Numbered from the stretch's first letter, positions 1 to 14,480 are shown. The stretch is 64,000 bases of DNA from Sipunculus nudus (GCA_026874595.1 CM049314.1:57274300-57338299), one strand, 5' to 3'. Numbers and translations: made by a program. Notes: generated by a model not told the origin, from the sequence alone.

Positions 1-27
1 ATAGCCCTGCAATAACCTCTTTCTTGA

Positions 28-175
28 AAAATGTCATATTCCTCAGAATTTAAGGGAATGTATAGGAAATGACCCTCTTATGACACATCACTTGGCATTA
101 TTCTTGACAGCTCAAGACCAAAAATTGGCATTTCAAAGGTGTGGCCATGCACAGAGGAGTTGTGTGATAAAGGTG
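28..175 (+). repeat. Dispersed repeat, 3' part (related to 7455-7585)
   Basis: This stretch resembles 7455-7585 on the same strand: both run through a CTCAG...GGAAAATGA-type segment, then GACACA, then a shared GGCATTATTCT block and an AAGACC/AAGAAC block. The left part of the copy is outside the window. Family not identified. Confidence 0.5.
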
Positions 176-2026
176 GAGTGGCACCACAGTCGGTTGTAAT
201 ATAAATTAAAGGGAAACTGATATTCAAACCAAAAGGAAATGTTGCCATGGCATTCAAATAAAGTTTAAGAGTAAAGCCTATAAAATCTTGAAAAAGTCAC
301 TTCAGTCCACTTATATTATGCAAAACATACTAACACACGTCATGCGTGCACCATGTGCACGTCAATGGTCAAGCATCAGCAGTCTCTCTTGAAGCAATTT
401 TTTAAGCATGATGCACACTTATTACATGGGGAATTCCTCTTCATGACATAACTTCAGAGAGGGTTTCCCTCACCAGCATACACATTCAGGATTAAACTTG
501 AAACATGTTTGCAGCGTTAGTTTATTTTGAATTTGTCACAGACCGCATGCATGACGCTTGATGCACACGTGTTAGTCTGTTTTGTAAATGTTGCCTTGAG
601 ATGGATTCTCTTTAAAACCTGAAAGTGTCTGGTAGGTAGCAGTAGAGGTAATGTAATTCATAAGATCCAGAGCTTACTTCAAGAGCACAATACCAGAGAG
701 ACCTTGTTATCCTAAACCGCATGGAGAAACAAAGATATACCCTCGGGTACTGTCCAGGGGCTGGTTGTTTGAAGTCATATTAGTAAGGTTTATAACATTA
801 GCATGGGAGTTACTTCTGTCGGCCACTGATCTGCTTAACCTAGCAGTAATGCTGTAGAACTCCAATGTAGGTTTCCTTTTGTGATTGCATCAGGACCCGC
901 ACGACATGAGGCAGACCCAGGGCTGTGCCCTACAGCTTGTCCCTAGTGTTTGTTTGAAGGTATATTAGAGATGTAAGATTTACTAGTATCACAAATTTAT
1001 AAAGTACATATAACCTCAAATATCTAAATTGAAATGAAAATAAAAATTGTTTGGATAGTTGAGGTTATTGATATGTGAGTTCAGACATTTTCAAGAAGTA
1101 TTTTGCTGGTACATTGATAGCTACATTTGGCATATCATTTTAAATGTTCCATTAACATGATCCTGGCATAGAGTAACGTTATTTCATCATATCATTTTTA
1201 ATTGTCATTAATTATATTTTCCTTTCAAAGCTGCAAAGCATGTAATGGGGTTAATTTTGCTTCCTTTCCTTAAATTACAGGAAAATAAGAAAAAAGAGAT
1301 TCTGCTCTAACAATGTTTTTCAGTAATATCATCTATACCATATTTGTAGCATGTCTATAATTGTGCTGTTGGATTTGCTCAGTTTTGCTGTCTCAGATAA
1401 AAGGAAACTAGGTGGAATTCTCTTAAACAACTCAGGCCCTAGCTTGCATGATCATCATCATATGAAAATAAAATTAATATATGGTGCAATGTCCCCACAT
1501 CAGTGAAATTTGAATTTGCGAATTCATTGAATGAACGCACTTTTCTTAATGATTGTGGTTGATTCTTTATGAAATTATCAATGTTCCCCTTTTTTAAAGA
1601 ATTTATGTATCTGGTATCAAATGGACCAGTTTCCCACTCTTGTGATTTCCCATGAGGAAATGAACAGATTAATATTATTTCACTAGAATAGCTCACTCTG
1701 AAGTCTTAATAAAATCCAAGGGCCCAATTAATTATTTTAATTATGATTAATGGATTTTCTAGTTTGTATTCATATGAAATTAAACAGAAAGACAACTGAC
1801 TGATTCATTTTGAAATATAATTTGGTTTAATGAAGATTTAATGAAGGTTAAACTGGGCAGGTCCCAAATGAAATAGGATCATGCCGATTTGTCACATATC
1901 TCTTCCATCGGGATAGAGCATGCACTGTCATCAGTTGATCCATCTTAGAATAAACATGTCTTTGTTTTCAGAAACTGAAATCCAATTGTAAATAATTACA
2001 TACCTACAGTGTTTACTGATATAATT

Positions 2027-3641
2027 GTATCCGCCAAAACAGAGTTTTGCGGATACTATGTTTTCAGCTGCACGCCGCCGCCGCCACTGCGTAGGTGTCC
2101 GGAGAACTCCCCCGTAACCGCTGGGCGGAATTTTACGAAACCCGGGATTATGTTCGGGTCACATGTGAACATCTGCGCCCCGATTTTGTTTGGACCTCTG
2201 ACCTTTCCTCTGCGCTCTGCGTCCGTTTGTGCGTCTGTTTCCACACATAAACCCACATATCTCGGGAACCGTTTGACCGATCAGGAAAATTTTTTTGCAC
2301 AAATGTAGCCCTTGGAGAGCTTTATAACATACACAAAAAATGGTGGCGCCACCTGCAACCATGTTTGCATAGTGTCCATCTGTTCGTCTGCCTTGGGTTA
2401 AAATCACTCATATCTCTGCAGTGACTTGACTAATTCACCTGAAATTTGGCATGCGTATACATCCTGGATAGCTTTTCTGATTTTGTGACAGGTTGCGCCA
2501 CCTACATTCACGTTTACGCTGCAGACATCCAAGCTCATATCTCGGGAACCATTTGACCGATCAGGAAAATTTTTTTTGCACAAATGTAGCCCTTGGAGAG
2601 CTTAATAACATACACAAAAAATGGTGGCGTCACCTGCAACCATGTTTGCACAGTGTCCATCTGTTCATCTGCCTTGAGTTCAAATCACTCATATCTCTGC
2701 AGTGACTTGACTAATTCACCTGAAATTTGGCATGCGTATACATCCTGGATAGCTTTTCTGATTTTGTGACAGGTGGCGCCATCTACATTCATGTTTACAC
2801 TGCAGACATCCAAGCTCATATCTCGGGAACCGTTTGACCGATCAAGAAAATTTTTTTGCACAAATGTAGCCCTTGGAGAGCTTTATGACATACACAAAAA
2901 ATGGTGGCGCCACCTGCAACCATGTTTGCACAGTGTCCATCTGTTTGTCTGCCTTGGGTTAAAATCACTCATATCTCTGCTGTGACTTGACTAATTCACC
3001 TGAAATTCGGCATGCGTATACATCCTGGATAGCTTTTCTGATTTTATGACAGGTGGCGCCACCTACATTCACGTTTACGCTGCAGACATCCAAGCTCATA
3101 TCTCGGGAACCGTTTGACCGATCAAGAAATTTTTTTGCACAAATGTAGCCCTTGGAGAGCTTTATAACATACACAAAAAATGGTGGCGCCACCTGCAACC
3201 ATGTTTGCACAGTGTCCATCTGTTTGTCTGCCTTGGGTTAAAATCACTCATATCTCTGCTGTGACTTGACTAATTCACCTGAAATTCGGCATGCGTATAC
3301 ATCCTGGATAGCTTTTCTGATTTTATGACAGGTGGCGCCACCTACATTCACCTTTACGCTGCAGACATCCAGCTCTCTTGATTTTATGACAGGTTGAGCC
3401 ACCTGCATTCTAGTTTATGCAGCAGACATCCAAGCTCATATCTTGGGAACCGTTTGACCGATTGGGCCAAAGTTTTGCATGTGTATAGTTCTCACTTAGC
3501 TCTTTATCATACACAAAACTGGTGCCATCACCTGCATCCATTTTTGCTCAGTGTCCATCTGATTGTCTGCCACGGGCTAAAATCACTCATATACATGTAG
3601 TGGTTTGACTTATCTGCCTTAAATTTTGCATATGTATACAA
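2027..3641 (+). mobile_element. 281-bp tandem array behind a 5' hairpin (Helentron-like, 3' end missing)
   Basis: Starts with a long hairpin at 2027-2056 (GTATCCGC paired with GCGGATAC plus an inner CAAAAC/GTTTTG stem), then a GC-rich head to about 2240, then four to five tandem units. The marker CTCGGGAACC recurs at about 2261, 2541, 2822 and 3102, giving a period near 281 bp; a diverged last unit lies at 3390-3641. Each unit carries two GGTGGCGCCACCT boxes; perfect copies are at 2342, 2903, 3052, 3182 and 3331. The hairpin head and the following ATACTATGTTTTCA match the head of the element at 55642. No matching 3' inverted repeat is visible, so the copy is probably 3'-truncated. The several short open frames across the units are by-products of the repeats. 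Confidence 0.8.
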
Positions 3642-4368
3642 CAAGTTTCTAGAAGGAGTTCTGTTACAGACAGCCAAGAAGTAAGTGTTCCCTCAACAAA
3701 CCAGAGAGCTACATACTGTATATATGAAACCCAAGTTGCTGCAGTAGCTCTCATCTGAAACTGTTCGGCATAGTGCTTCAGTTTCATATACTGTAGATCG
3801 AGGAGTCTCAAATATCAAAGGTCATAGCAAAGTTTTAGTGGCAATGCACAGAGTTTATGTGGTAGTTTATGTAACAATGGTTATCTCAACAGTGCCTATG
3901 CTTTAAATTATTGATTGCCATACCCTGGATCTATCAGCAGATATGTGTAAACAAATCTATTTACAAGACTGCTGAAGTGGTTCTTGTATCAAAGGATTTC
4001 TTTGAGGTGGTATCAATATTTACATGCACAGCATATCTGTCTCCTTTAAATCGAATTTAAAATCAGATCAGTTTGAACTTATTAGAGCAGTGTTGAATTT
4101 TGGAACATCTCAAAAGCATAATTTGATCAGCTGACCATAGAAAATTATTGTTGTTTTATGTTTTAATATAAAAATCACAGACTAACTGATGGATGATCTG
4201 CAAACAACAGAAGAGCTTACCTAACTCCCACACATCTGTTGGTGAAGGTTATGGGAGTGCAAGAGTTAATGTGATAGCAAAAGTCTGCAATCTTAAGTAA
4301 TCAAACTAAAAAGAACTAAGTCATCTCAATATGGTGCTTACATTTTCAGTTTTCTGTTTATGTGTAAA

Positions 4369-4404
4369 TGTGAATGTGTGTGTGTGGTGGAGAGAGAGAG
4401 AGAA
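4369..4404. repeat. TG / GA microsatellite
   Basis: A short TG-rich run followed by a pure GA run. No gene attached. Confidence 0.8.
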
Positions 4405-7079
4405 GCTGAGAAAGTAATAAAATGTAAATATTATGTATTTGAAAAAATCATTGAACTTAAAAAAAACTCAAGAAAAGCCAGAAAGGTTGAGTGTTTGACA
4501 GTTAGAAAAAAAAGTTTCCTCAGGTTTCTTATATCTGTTCAACATTATAAAAAAATGCATAACAAACACTGGTGAAATTTTTTAAAAATTTGAATCTCAA
4601 GAATCATATCAGTTTAACATCTTTTAACTTCCTATGTTTACACACTTATCAGCTCATTACCTCTAAACGATAAATGTTTCTGCATAAATGTATGCAGTTG
4701 TTAGTATAAAAAAATTAAAATATGTGTAAGGTCACTTTAATTCAGGTCTCTCCATGGTTGGTCTTGGAAAAGCACTTGGTTTTCTTGAAGTACATAAATG
4801 AGAGAGCGAGAAGGAGAGAGATATATATATTTCGTGAACTGATTGCAGACTAACTTTGAATATAACAAGAACATACAGGCCGTTTATTCCCAAGTCCACA
4901 GTGACAATAACCCTAGGAAGACAGTGTCATCCCTTTAGAGAGTCACCCTTAGGATTCCAGTAAACTGGTGTACAAATCAATAGGGAACAAGCTCAGAGAA
5001 TTCTTAATTCCTCACTCATATAGATTTTCAATAATCTCCAGCAGTCAAACCAATTCCATCAGTACAAAAGGTATAAACCTAAACCTCATGACAATTTGGA
5101 ACTCTCTGTGATGTTATTTGAAACTTCATCTGAATTTAATTGTTTCTGCTGGTAATTAATGTGCAGCGGACCAGTATCTGTCTGTGAAACTTTTGTGAAG
5201 CTGTCAGATTGGTCTGCTAGATTCTCACTGTGTTATTGAACAGCAGTGAATGGTGGGATAGATATTGTATCTCCTGACTTGTGTTAAAAATTTATAAAGC
5301 AAGTAGAAGTGGGTGCCAGTCATGTTTATCAGTTCTCCTGATATCTAATTATTTTGACTTTAAAGTGTGCATTTTCTCAAATTTGTTCAATATATGGTTC
5401 AGTAGAAATGTTGGCTGCTGAAATATATATTCATCTGTTCACTATAATCTGCATTATTTAATTGATTTCAGAAAATGTTTATGATGTTCAATATTCTTTG
5501 TTTGATTGGTCAATCTGTAATTTTATGAGCTTAAGTGTTCCCCTTAGTTAGTGTCTCCAGGAGCTCCACTTCCATACATGATGCCCAATACATCATGCCA
5601 TACATGAGATCAACCAAGATCTTTGTCATTTTCTTCTGAGAGAGTACCATATATTATCTTCTTCTTGAAATGGACCTTAAACTTAAAACTCTTCTTATTG
5701 CTGTCTTTTCTTCCATGCAGTGGAACCTTTTCTCTTTTTCTCTTTTAAGTTTTATTTGGGGCTCCACTCTACTTGAAATCCTACTTCCTCAGATGGTCTA
5801 TCGCTTAAAGTTATTAACGTAGACTGTGATATATTACCAGAAAGCCTGCGTTCACTTTGTGCTCCTTTTGTAAAGTATGATTCTATTTACCTCACTTTGT
5901 CTGGTTCTTGCAGTGCCTTTTTTTCAACCAGTCAAGGTTTGTAGCAAGCTTTGTAAAAGAAATTGGTTTGTAGGTTTTGGCAGCGACAATAAGGATGTGT
6001 AGCCTTAATTTCAAAGCTGTCGGCTCTTGTCAAGGAATTGACTGGTTGACAGGATTGTATGACTAATAGCTCTAGCAAGCAAACCCACCAGTTTAAATTG
6101 GTGTCAAAATCAATTTGTCCCCATCAGTGAGCGATTAGATTCCGGCAGCCACTGTTCTCACATAAACTGCCCCCAAGGTTTGAAGACCAGGTGGGGATTC
6201 TGGGATGTTACATTTTATTGTAAACCCTCCAAGGCCTCTGGAGAAATGTCTGGCTTTGAAACCCATGGGACCGCAGCAATGTCTTCATCGGTGATAAAAT
6301 ATATGGACTGAGTGATGAATTTGTCTGTGCCGGATGACTCCCCATCCGGAGGACGGAAATTGCCTGTTTTCAGGAAGAAGTTTCACCTTAGTTTGCATGG
6401 GACTTTATTCCCTTTATTAAGTCTTGCAGAATCCATGGAAAAAGCAGTGTATTTACGACCTTAAATTACCCTTAATTGAATAATGAGCATATTAATAGAT
6501 GTGTTTGACACTATATAAACTGAAAGTTCAGTATTTAAATGTTTTATTCAATGTTTCACTCTAATACAAGGAAAAATATCTGAAGTAATCTTAAGATGCT
6601 GTGGAGTAGATTTAGAGGGGAAAAAAGTTAAAATCATCGATGTTTGATGAAGAAAATAAAAATTCAAAATGGAGTTTAGAAATGAAATGTCTCTTTGATT
6701 GTTTTCTCTTAAAAACAACAAAATGCATTTATGGTTCACAGAACATGATTATTAGGGACTATGAGGACGTTGTATTAAGTATAGAGGAATGTGTGTGCAT
6801 GGCTTCATGTACTAGCTGGTAACTAATTTTTAAATGAACCATATTAACAAGTTAAGATAGGGATACTGCAATTCATCATGATCGTCCTCCTGGAAATATT
6901 CTAGAAGTAGATTTTGTGTCCACTCCCACATGTTTCATATATTAGTGTCTGTTGCTTTGTAATGTTTGTCCTTGAGTCTGAACTGTCTGTCACAGAAAAT
7001 TATGCCATACTAAAAATTACTTAAAATTGTTACATCAAATTAATTGGAGGCCAGACTGTTTATTACATCCTCCACATAG

Positions 7080-7600
7080 TTAAAGTTTACATCCATGTTT
7101 CTTTGCTGATTGTCTGTTTGTAGGATTAAGCAAAAACTACTGAACAGACTCCCACAAATTTTTTGTGGAGCCCATCTTTATAAATTTTGATGCAGATCCA
7201 GCTACAGGGGTGGATCCAGTTGGATAGTTTGGCCAGAAAGAGTTAATTGTGCCCCCTATTGAATACCAGTTTTGTTCACTTACTCAACATGAATCATGGT
7301 GAGCCATTCCCACAGTGCTTATTTGCTTTTTACCCGTTCATAATTTTGCACTTTAAGACCAGTTCAGTTTCATTTACACTACAAAGCTCACCCTGCATGT
7401 ATACCCACTGGATATAGAGATAATGGGGCATCAACAGTTCTTTTGAAAAATGAAATGGAATCTCTCAGGATTTGTGAGAAAACATGGAAAATGAACCCCC
7501 TTAGGACACAACTGGCATTATTCTCACCAGTTAAAGAACACAACTGTGCATATCAGAGGCATAGGCATGTAGTAGGAGGACTACTGTCAGTTATAACTTA
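7080..7600 (+). repeat. Dispersed repeat with TTGTCTGTTTGT head
   Basis: Contains a TGTCTGTTTGTAGGATTAAG head followed by AAAAACTACTGAACAGACT, similar to the segment near 53470-53560. The part from 7455 resembles the window-start repeat at 28-175. Probably one old dispersed element; no coding capacity or clear ends seen. Confidence 0.5.
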
Positions 7601-10212
7601 GGTATATATTTACTTCCATCATGAGCATGCAGGCCTTCCAAATATTTGTTTAGTGTCATTCTTTTATTCTAAGATCAGGGAAAAAATGTTTTGCAGCACT
7701 CATTTAACATTTTAAAAAAAAATGAGCTCCAGTTGTATTACATTGTGAAATTGTCCAGAAAGAGCAAGTTTATACATGTACTTCACACAGTATCTGTGTG
7801 CAAGTGTCCAGCATGTATTACAGCATGTACAAAAATGACCTTATCTGCATGATAAGGCTTATAGATGGTCCGGTCCTTTTATCTTTCATTTTGAGAAATA
7901 CATATAAATATGTATATATTTATATTTTTATATACACACGTAATATTTGCTTTCCAATTTTTATCTGTGTAGACACTTGTGTAATATATATGACATGTTT
8001 TATTCAGTTTTTGTAACAAAATATTGTAGATAAACCTAAATATTGCCTCATTATACCCTTATTTTCTAACCTTTTTAAAAGCAAATTACAACAGGACTTT
8101 ATTTTTGGGTCATTTACTGATAATTTTGAAGGAGTTTTGTCGTTGGATATGATTTGGTACACTCAGCCAGAAATAAAAAAAATGGCAGTCTTATTGACTG
8201 TTATTAAATATAATTATCAGTAATGGTCCCAGTAAGTGTAAAAGATGGAAACCTACTATTGCATATCCTATATTTGTATCCCTTTATTGGACTTGGATGG
8301 GGTCAAGGATATGAGGGCAGGTAATAGAGTCCAGTGTTACGTAAAATTCCTTTGAACGATTGGAGTTTAATTGAGGTTTGCACGACCAACGCACCACCTC
8401 AGACCCAGAGAGCGTGTGCTTGTTATTGATTCTTTACGAATTTTACATCCTTGCTCACAGTGGGCTCTCCCTGTGGTTATCAGCCTCTGTCACAGCCCTT
8501 ACTTAGGCTGTGGTGCAAAGTTATATTTATTTACTCCGAGCAAGCTTGTTACTCTGGAGAGAAGCACATCTGGTGTGTGATTGGTTTTGATTGTGCCAAC
8601 TGCCATCTAATTCTGTGACTATCGCTGGCTGATGGGGAAATTAAGCTCTGATGACGATTTATAATAGTATGTCTGGTCATGTGACTGCATGGTCACATGA
8701 TTTTGTGATCAAAACTTTATAAATAGATTTTACAAGCTGCAGATATGTTTGGTGTGATCCTGTTTAGAGGATATCAGCTCATCAGATATTTTAATCATTA
8801 TACAACCTTTAAACAAGTGTCTGAAATTGATCTCATCAATCACTGAAAGCACCATAACATGAAAACCCTTCATGATGTTCTTGTTAATACTCAGAAATAT
8901 GGATGTGTAAATTAATATGTAAACTGTGGAATGATATCTATCGCATACCAGACACCTGAGGAGAAAACTAAGACACTGCATTATTGTAGCAAGATGCAAA
9001 GAGCCGGGTGATATGGAATACCATAGTTTTATTCATGAACTTCAGTATGTGTTAGACAACATGACACTGCAAGTTTATAAATAAAACTGCAAAATCACAA
9101 AATGCCACGAGGAGAAACTGATAAAACGTACCAGAAGATTTTACACAGATCCTGCTGTAATCTTGGGTGGTTGGCATCACTGATTGGATTTTACTACACT
9201 ATACACGCAGGGCATACACAGACATTGATATGGGTAAGAGAGATACTGTTATACATATGGATCATATGATTTTGTCTTTGCTGTCTGTTGTGTAATTATT
9301 GAAGTTACAGTTAATCAGTGTCAGCTTCATTATGAAATGGGCACATAGTTATTACTGATTGATTTAATTGCATGACAATTAAGGTATTTATTCTTGTCTC
9401 ATCAGTAATAGTGTGACATCTTTCTGCATTGCTTGATACTTCTAATATTATCATAAGATTCATAGATGTGGTCTTACTTTGCAAGCTCCACAGCTAACTT
9501 GAGTGTTTCTTCAGCCCTGTTATTTTCAACTGGTTAGTCTAAATGTGAAATCATACCATTTCATTAATTAAAACTCCAAGATGTTTAAAAAATATTTTAC
9601 ATGATGAAATGAAAAAAAAAGTTTTATTATTATATATGTATTTATAAATAAAATGTCATAGAAAATAATATTTATATTATGTTTACTTTAAATTGTTGAA
9701 TTTCCCTTGTGTATTGATGAACTACATCTTTTTTCTTTTAGTTCATATACAAATGAAGAGTTTACCTGATCATTAACTGGCCACAAAAAATTTCATACTC
9801 ATTAATTTTGTGGATTTATCTTCAAAAGCGTTTGTTTGGGAATAAATTTTGATCTTTTCACTTCAAATCAGACTCATTAGAAGCATAAGTATACAGACAA
9901 AAAACTATACCACTTCTGAACATGTTATACATACCTAGTGAATCCTTCTACATAACATATATTGTATACTTTATGAGGCCAGGCTAGGTAAAAAGGAAAA
10001 CTACATTTACAATGCTCAATTTCAGTTCAAAATAACAGCAACTTAATATTTAACCATTTTACCAAAAATTTCATCAAGTATCTTAATTTTTAAAAATGGC
10101 ACTGTTACTCCTGTATTCCATAGGATTCTGCAATCACAATAATTAGGAAAAATGCACATTTTAATTAAAAATATCTTTAATCAACAATCTACCAGTCATG
10201 GGTACTCATTTT

Positions 10213-13200
10213 TAGCTCAAGCTGACTCTAAGTCATCTGAGCTATAGCGATCACCCTTTGTCCGTCATCCGTCCGGCCGTTTGTCCGTAAACAGGGCACA
10301 AATCGTAACCGCTGGACCTGTAATCTTCTCACTTGACATCCAGGGAGATCCATGAAAATTCTCAATGAAAACCTGGAATTAGGTCTCTGTTACCCATATT
10401 CTTTGAGCTATGGGGCTCCGAAGTACCCCCAAGAGTAATGGAAAATTTGATACAAAAAGCTCAAGTATCTGAACAACTAATGCATTGATCACCATAATTC
10501 TTTGCATATATATTGATCATGGAGTGTTCCATCAGTTTCTGCAGACTGGTGGGGCTACCTATATTTTTTAAATTTTTTTACGATTTTTTTTTCTTTATTT
10601 TTGAGACCTTAAAAAAATGTGGTCATCTGTTTACAGAGCACAAATCGTAACCACTGGACCTAGAATCTTCTTTCTTGACATGCAGATAGGTCAATGAAAA
10701 GTCTCTTTGGAAACCTGGAATAAGGTCTCTGTTACCCATTTTCTTCTAGCTATTGGGCTCTGAAATACCCCCCCAGAATAATGGAAAATTTGGTATAAAA
10801 GCTCAAGTATCTGAACAACTAATGCATTGATCACCATGATTTTTTTGCATAGATATTTGTCATGGAGTGTTCCATCAGTTTCTGCAGACTGGTGGTGCCA
10901 CCTGTATTTTTCAATGTTTTACGATTTTTAGCTCAGCTGACTATAAGTCATCTGAGCTATAGTCGTGGTCCTTTGTCCGTCGTTCGTCCGGCCGGCCGGC
11001 CGTCCATTAACAGGGCAAGTTTTAAAACCGTTGGACCTATGAATCCAAAATTTTGCATACAGTTAGGTGTCCACAAAATCTCCTACCATACTGAAAATTG
11101 AGTCATTAGGACTTCGTTCCTTCGAAATATTAAGGAAAAACCTCTGTTTTCCATAAAAAAAAGCCATTGTTACACTCGAAGGCTGCCTAATATCAAAACC
11201 ACTGGTCTGTTTTTGATCATATTTTGTATTCATATTCTTCCATACATTGTCTATTAACATACCAAAACTTAGGGCAGTATTGGGTATTGTTTTGAAGTTA
11301 TTAGCCCAAATATAATGCAATTTTTTAAAAATCAGGAAACATATTTCCTCATTTAACTTGAGAATTCCTGAAGCTGGAGTAAAACTTCACCAGGTGTGAA
11401 ATGGACTAATAATTCCAGTAAATAATTAAAGTTGAGATAGTAATTAGCACAATGATGTTGTTTGTCCCACATTCAACTAACTGTATATACTTTATTTGAA
11501 AAGATGGTTTTATTTTATCAAATTTACTGAATCTTTTATTTTGGTGAATAAAATTAAGCATGTACTGAAAACTCCAATGTACAAAACTTTTTAATAGTGA
11601 TTCAATGAATAACCTTGAAGATGCCATGTTATGGATTTATTTTCTTTTAAATTCAGTTTAAACATTTGTGATTTAAAAATAATAAAATATATGTGTATGC
11701 ATAATATGACCCAATATGAGCTAAACTCTGGATAAATTATGATTGCAACTTAGAATTCTGATATTTTAACTTATATTTTCAGATTTTTTTATTACAAATT
11801 TATAAAACTTGTAAATAAAAAAAAAATGAATATGATAAAAACCATTAATGGAAAAAGTGGATATGCTAAAAAAATAGGCTTAAATATAAAATTAAATGCA
11901 TTATTCCCTTGAAAGTGATATAGGTATTAGTCCATTCTGTCCACTTGCCTGTCCATCTGTAAATTTTTTCATATGCATCACAGTATCTCAAAACTTTAAC
12001 TGTTTTTCTTCATGACAGTCTTCTCAGAGTATAAGTTTTGCAATCATATATTCAGAACTTTATTATAACCAAGTAGGAGGGCCCCTATCCTTTTAGCTTC
12101 TCATATGCTTGTATATATGAAAAACATTACAATAGAATATTTTGCATGTTTTGCATTTGCAAACATTTCAGACTTCAGCTGAGCACCGTGACCCATGGGT
12201 CCCTTGTTTTTCTCTATTTTTGAGACCTTAAAAGATGCAGTCATCTGTTAACAGGGCACAAATGGTAAACACTGGACCTAGAATCTTTTTATCTTGACAT
12301 GCAGGGAGGCCCGTGAAAGGTCCCCTAGGAACCTGGAATTAGGTCTCTGTTACCCATATTCTGTGAGCTTTGGGGCTCTCAAGTACCTTGCAGAATAATG
12401 GAAAATTTGATACAAAGGCTCAAGTATCTGGACAACTATTGCATTGATCACCATGATTCTTTGCATGGATAATAATCATGGAGTGATTCATCAGTTTTTG
12501 TAGACAGGTGGCGCCACCTGTATTTTTTTCAATTTTTTTTACATTTTTTTCTCTATTTTTGAGACCTTAAAAGATGCGGTCATATGTTAACAGGGCACAA
12601 ATCGTAACCACTGGACCTAGAATCTTCTATCATGACATGCAGGGAGGCCCATTAAAAGTCTCCTTGGAAACCTGGAATTAGGTCTCTATTACCCATAACC
12701 TCTGAGCTATAGGGCTTTGAAGTACCCCAAAGAACAACTTAAAATTTGATACAAAAGCTCTAGTATCTTAGCAAATTGTGCATTAATTGACATGATTTTT
12801 TGCATGCATATATATCATGGAGTGTTTTATCAGTTCTTGCAGACTGGTGGCGCCACCTGTATTTTTTTGTATTTTTTTTTTTTTAAGATTTTTTTTTCTC
12901 TATTTTTGAGACCTTAAAAGATGCAGTCATCTGTTAACAGGGCACAAATGGTAACCATTGGACCTAGAATCTTCTATCTTGACATGCTGGGAGGTTAATA
13001 AAAATATCTCCGTGGAAACGTGAAATTAGGTCTCTGTTACCCATATCCTCTGAACTATGGGGCTCAGTAGACCCCCAAGAAAAACTTAAAATTTGATACA
13101 AAAGCTCTAGTATCTCAACAAATTGTGCATTAATTGCCATGATTCTTTGCATGCATATTCATCATGGAGTGTTTTATCAGTTCTTGCAGACTGGTGGCGC

Positions 13201-13748
13201 CGCCTGAATTTTTTCCAATTTTTATGCATTTTCTCTCTATTTTTAGACCTTCAAAGATGCGGTCGTCTGTTAACAGGGCAGGGAGGTCAATGAAAAATAT
13301 CTTTGGAAACCTGAAATTAGGTCTCTGTTACCCATATACTCAGAGCTATGGGGCTTATAAGCACCCTTTGCATAATTGAAAATTTGATACCAAAGTAGGG
13401 CAAAAATCATAACTATTGGACCCAGAATCTTCTCAGTTGGCATCCGGAGAGTTCCTCAAAAGTTCTCCCCTCAAAACCTGAAATTGGGTCACTCTGACCT
13501 ATATTCTCAGAGTTTTTGGGTATGTTTGAGCATCCCATAAGTAATGAAAAATACACACAAATTGCCAGGTTCCTCAGGAAAGGCTGGTTGGATTGTCATC
13601 AAATTTGGTGTGCTAATGAGTCTTGATGAACTTAAGCTAAAATGCATAAATGATGATGCCACCTATATTATCTTAAACAGTTTCCTGTGCAAGGACATAT
13701 TGTCAACATGTCAGTCGGCTGAGCATCATGACCAACCGGTCACTTATT
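10213..13748 (+). mobile_element. TAGCTCAGCTGA-family element with about 335-bp tandem units, interrupted by a nested copy
   Basis: Left end at 10213 is a TAGCTCAAGCTGAC...GTCATCTGAGCTA hairpin followed by a CCGTCC-rich tract. The right end has TCGGCTGAGC at 13715-13724 (inverted relative to the left end), then the short palindrome GACC-AACC-GGTC at 13730-13741 and a T-rich end. Between lie five to six units with marker GGCACAAATCGTAACC-like at 10296, 10631, 12256, 12595 and 12942, a period of about 335-347 bp. Units end with GGTGGCGCCACCT (perfect at 12507 and 12846, variants at 10891 and 13193). The second unit is split by the element at 10929-12206. Architecture suggests a non-autonomous Helentron-like element; no transposase seen. 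Confidence 0.8.
10929..12206 (+). mobile_element. Nested TAGCTCAGCTGA-family element
   Basis: Begins with TAGCTCAGCTGACT, loop ATA, AGTCATCTGAGCTA (14-bp stem, one mismatch), then GTCCGTCGTTCGTCC. Ends with TCAGCTGAGC (12175-12184, exact inverse of the left-end GCTCAGCTGA), the perfect palindrome GACCCATGGGTC (12190-12201) and CTTG at 12203-12206 followed by T's. It interrupts a tandem unit of the host element: host text ...TTTACGATTTT precedes it and TTCTCTATTTTTGAGACC follows it, as in uninterrupted units. Its interior at 11380-12120 is closely similar to 40345-41100, so it shares a subfamily with the copy at 38693. It encodes nothing recognisable. Confidence 0.82.
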
Positions 13749-14397
13749 TAAAGAAGTGATTTCTTTAAAGTATGGCCTAGCATTGACCTTTTTAAGTTAT
13801 AAGCATATTACAGAATTATTGTCCTTTGTTTCAAAAGAGGATTGTTAAATTGCTTCATGATTGATGAGTGGGGGAGGGTCAGAGTTTGAATGTGACAAAG
13901 ATTGATTCTTCCTTTTGTCAAATGTTAATTTAGATCTCCAAAGAGCTGTATACTAGGGAAGTTTTCATCTTTGAAGTCATAATGGATGCATGTGGACTAT
14001 TTTCTGCCATGAAATGGGTTCTGGAAAGGAGACAGTATTCTTTTGACAAACCAGCCTATGTTGAAAATTTCATTTTAAGTTGTGTATATATTATGCGTTC
14101 ATCATGACCAATTTTGTCATGACAAGCATTTACAATGAAAAAAAGTGACAAATGTAAGAAAAAATGAAAACTTGCTAATTATTGTTACCATAAAAAAAGT
14201 TTTTTTATCTTTTAATTTGAGTTTAAGGATCTTCAAACAGTGATTTCATTATCCCTTCTCCAAGTAAAAGAATTGTTCTTATTGTTTGTTCATATTTATC
14301 CAGATCACAGGTGTTGTAGTGGTTTTTAGGGGACTGGGTAAAAGTGTTGGAAGGATTCGGATGAAATTTTGTGGAGGAATATTATAAATAATATATA

Positions 14398-14480
14398 GTA
14401 AAAACTCTCTTAACAACCACCTCGGTTTATTGACCACCTCAAAATAACAACCAATTTTTCTCAGTCCCAATTCTCTTTCA
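14398..14480 (+). repeat. MITE-like end (AACTCTCTTAACAACCACC)
   Basis: A TA-flanked segment beginning AGTAAAAACTCTC and running through ACAACCACCTCGG. It resembles the ends of the pogo/Tigger-type MITEs at 46651 and 59482. The opposite end was not located. Confidence 0.35.

Noticed and set aside
2250-3400. Regular repeats considered as a CRISPR array
   Set aside because: Units are 281 bp with no short repeat/unique spacer structure, in eukaryotic DNA.
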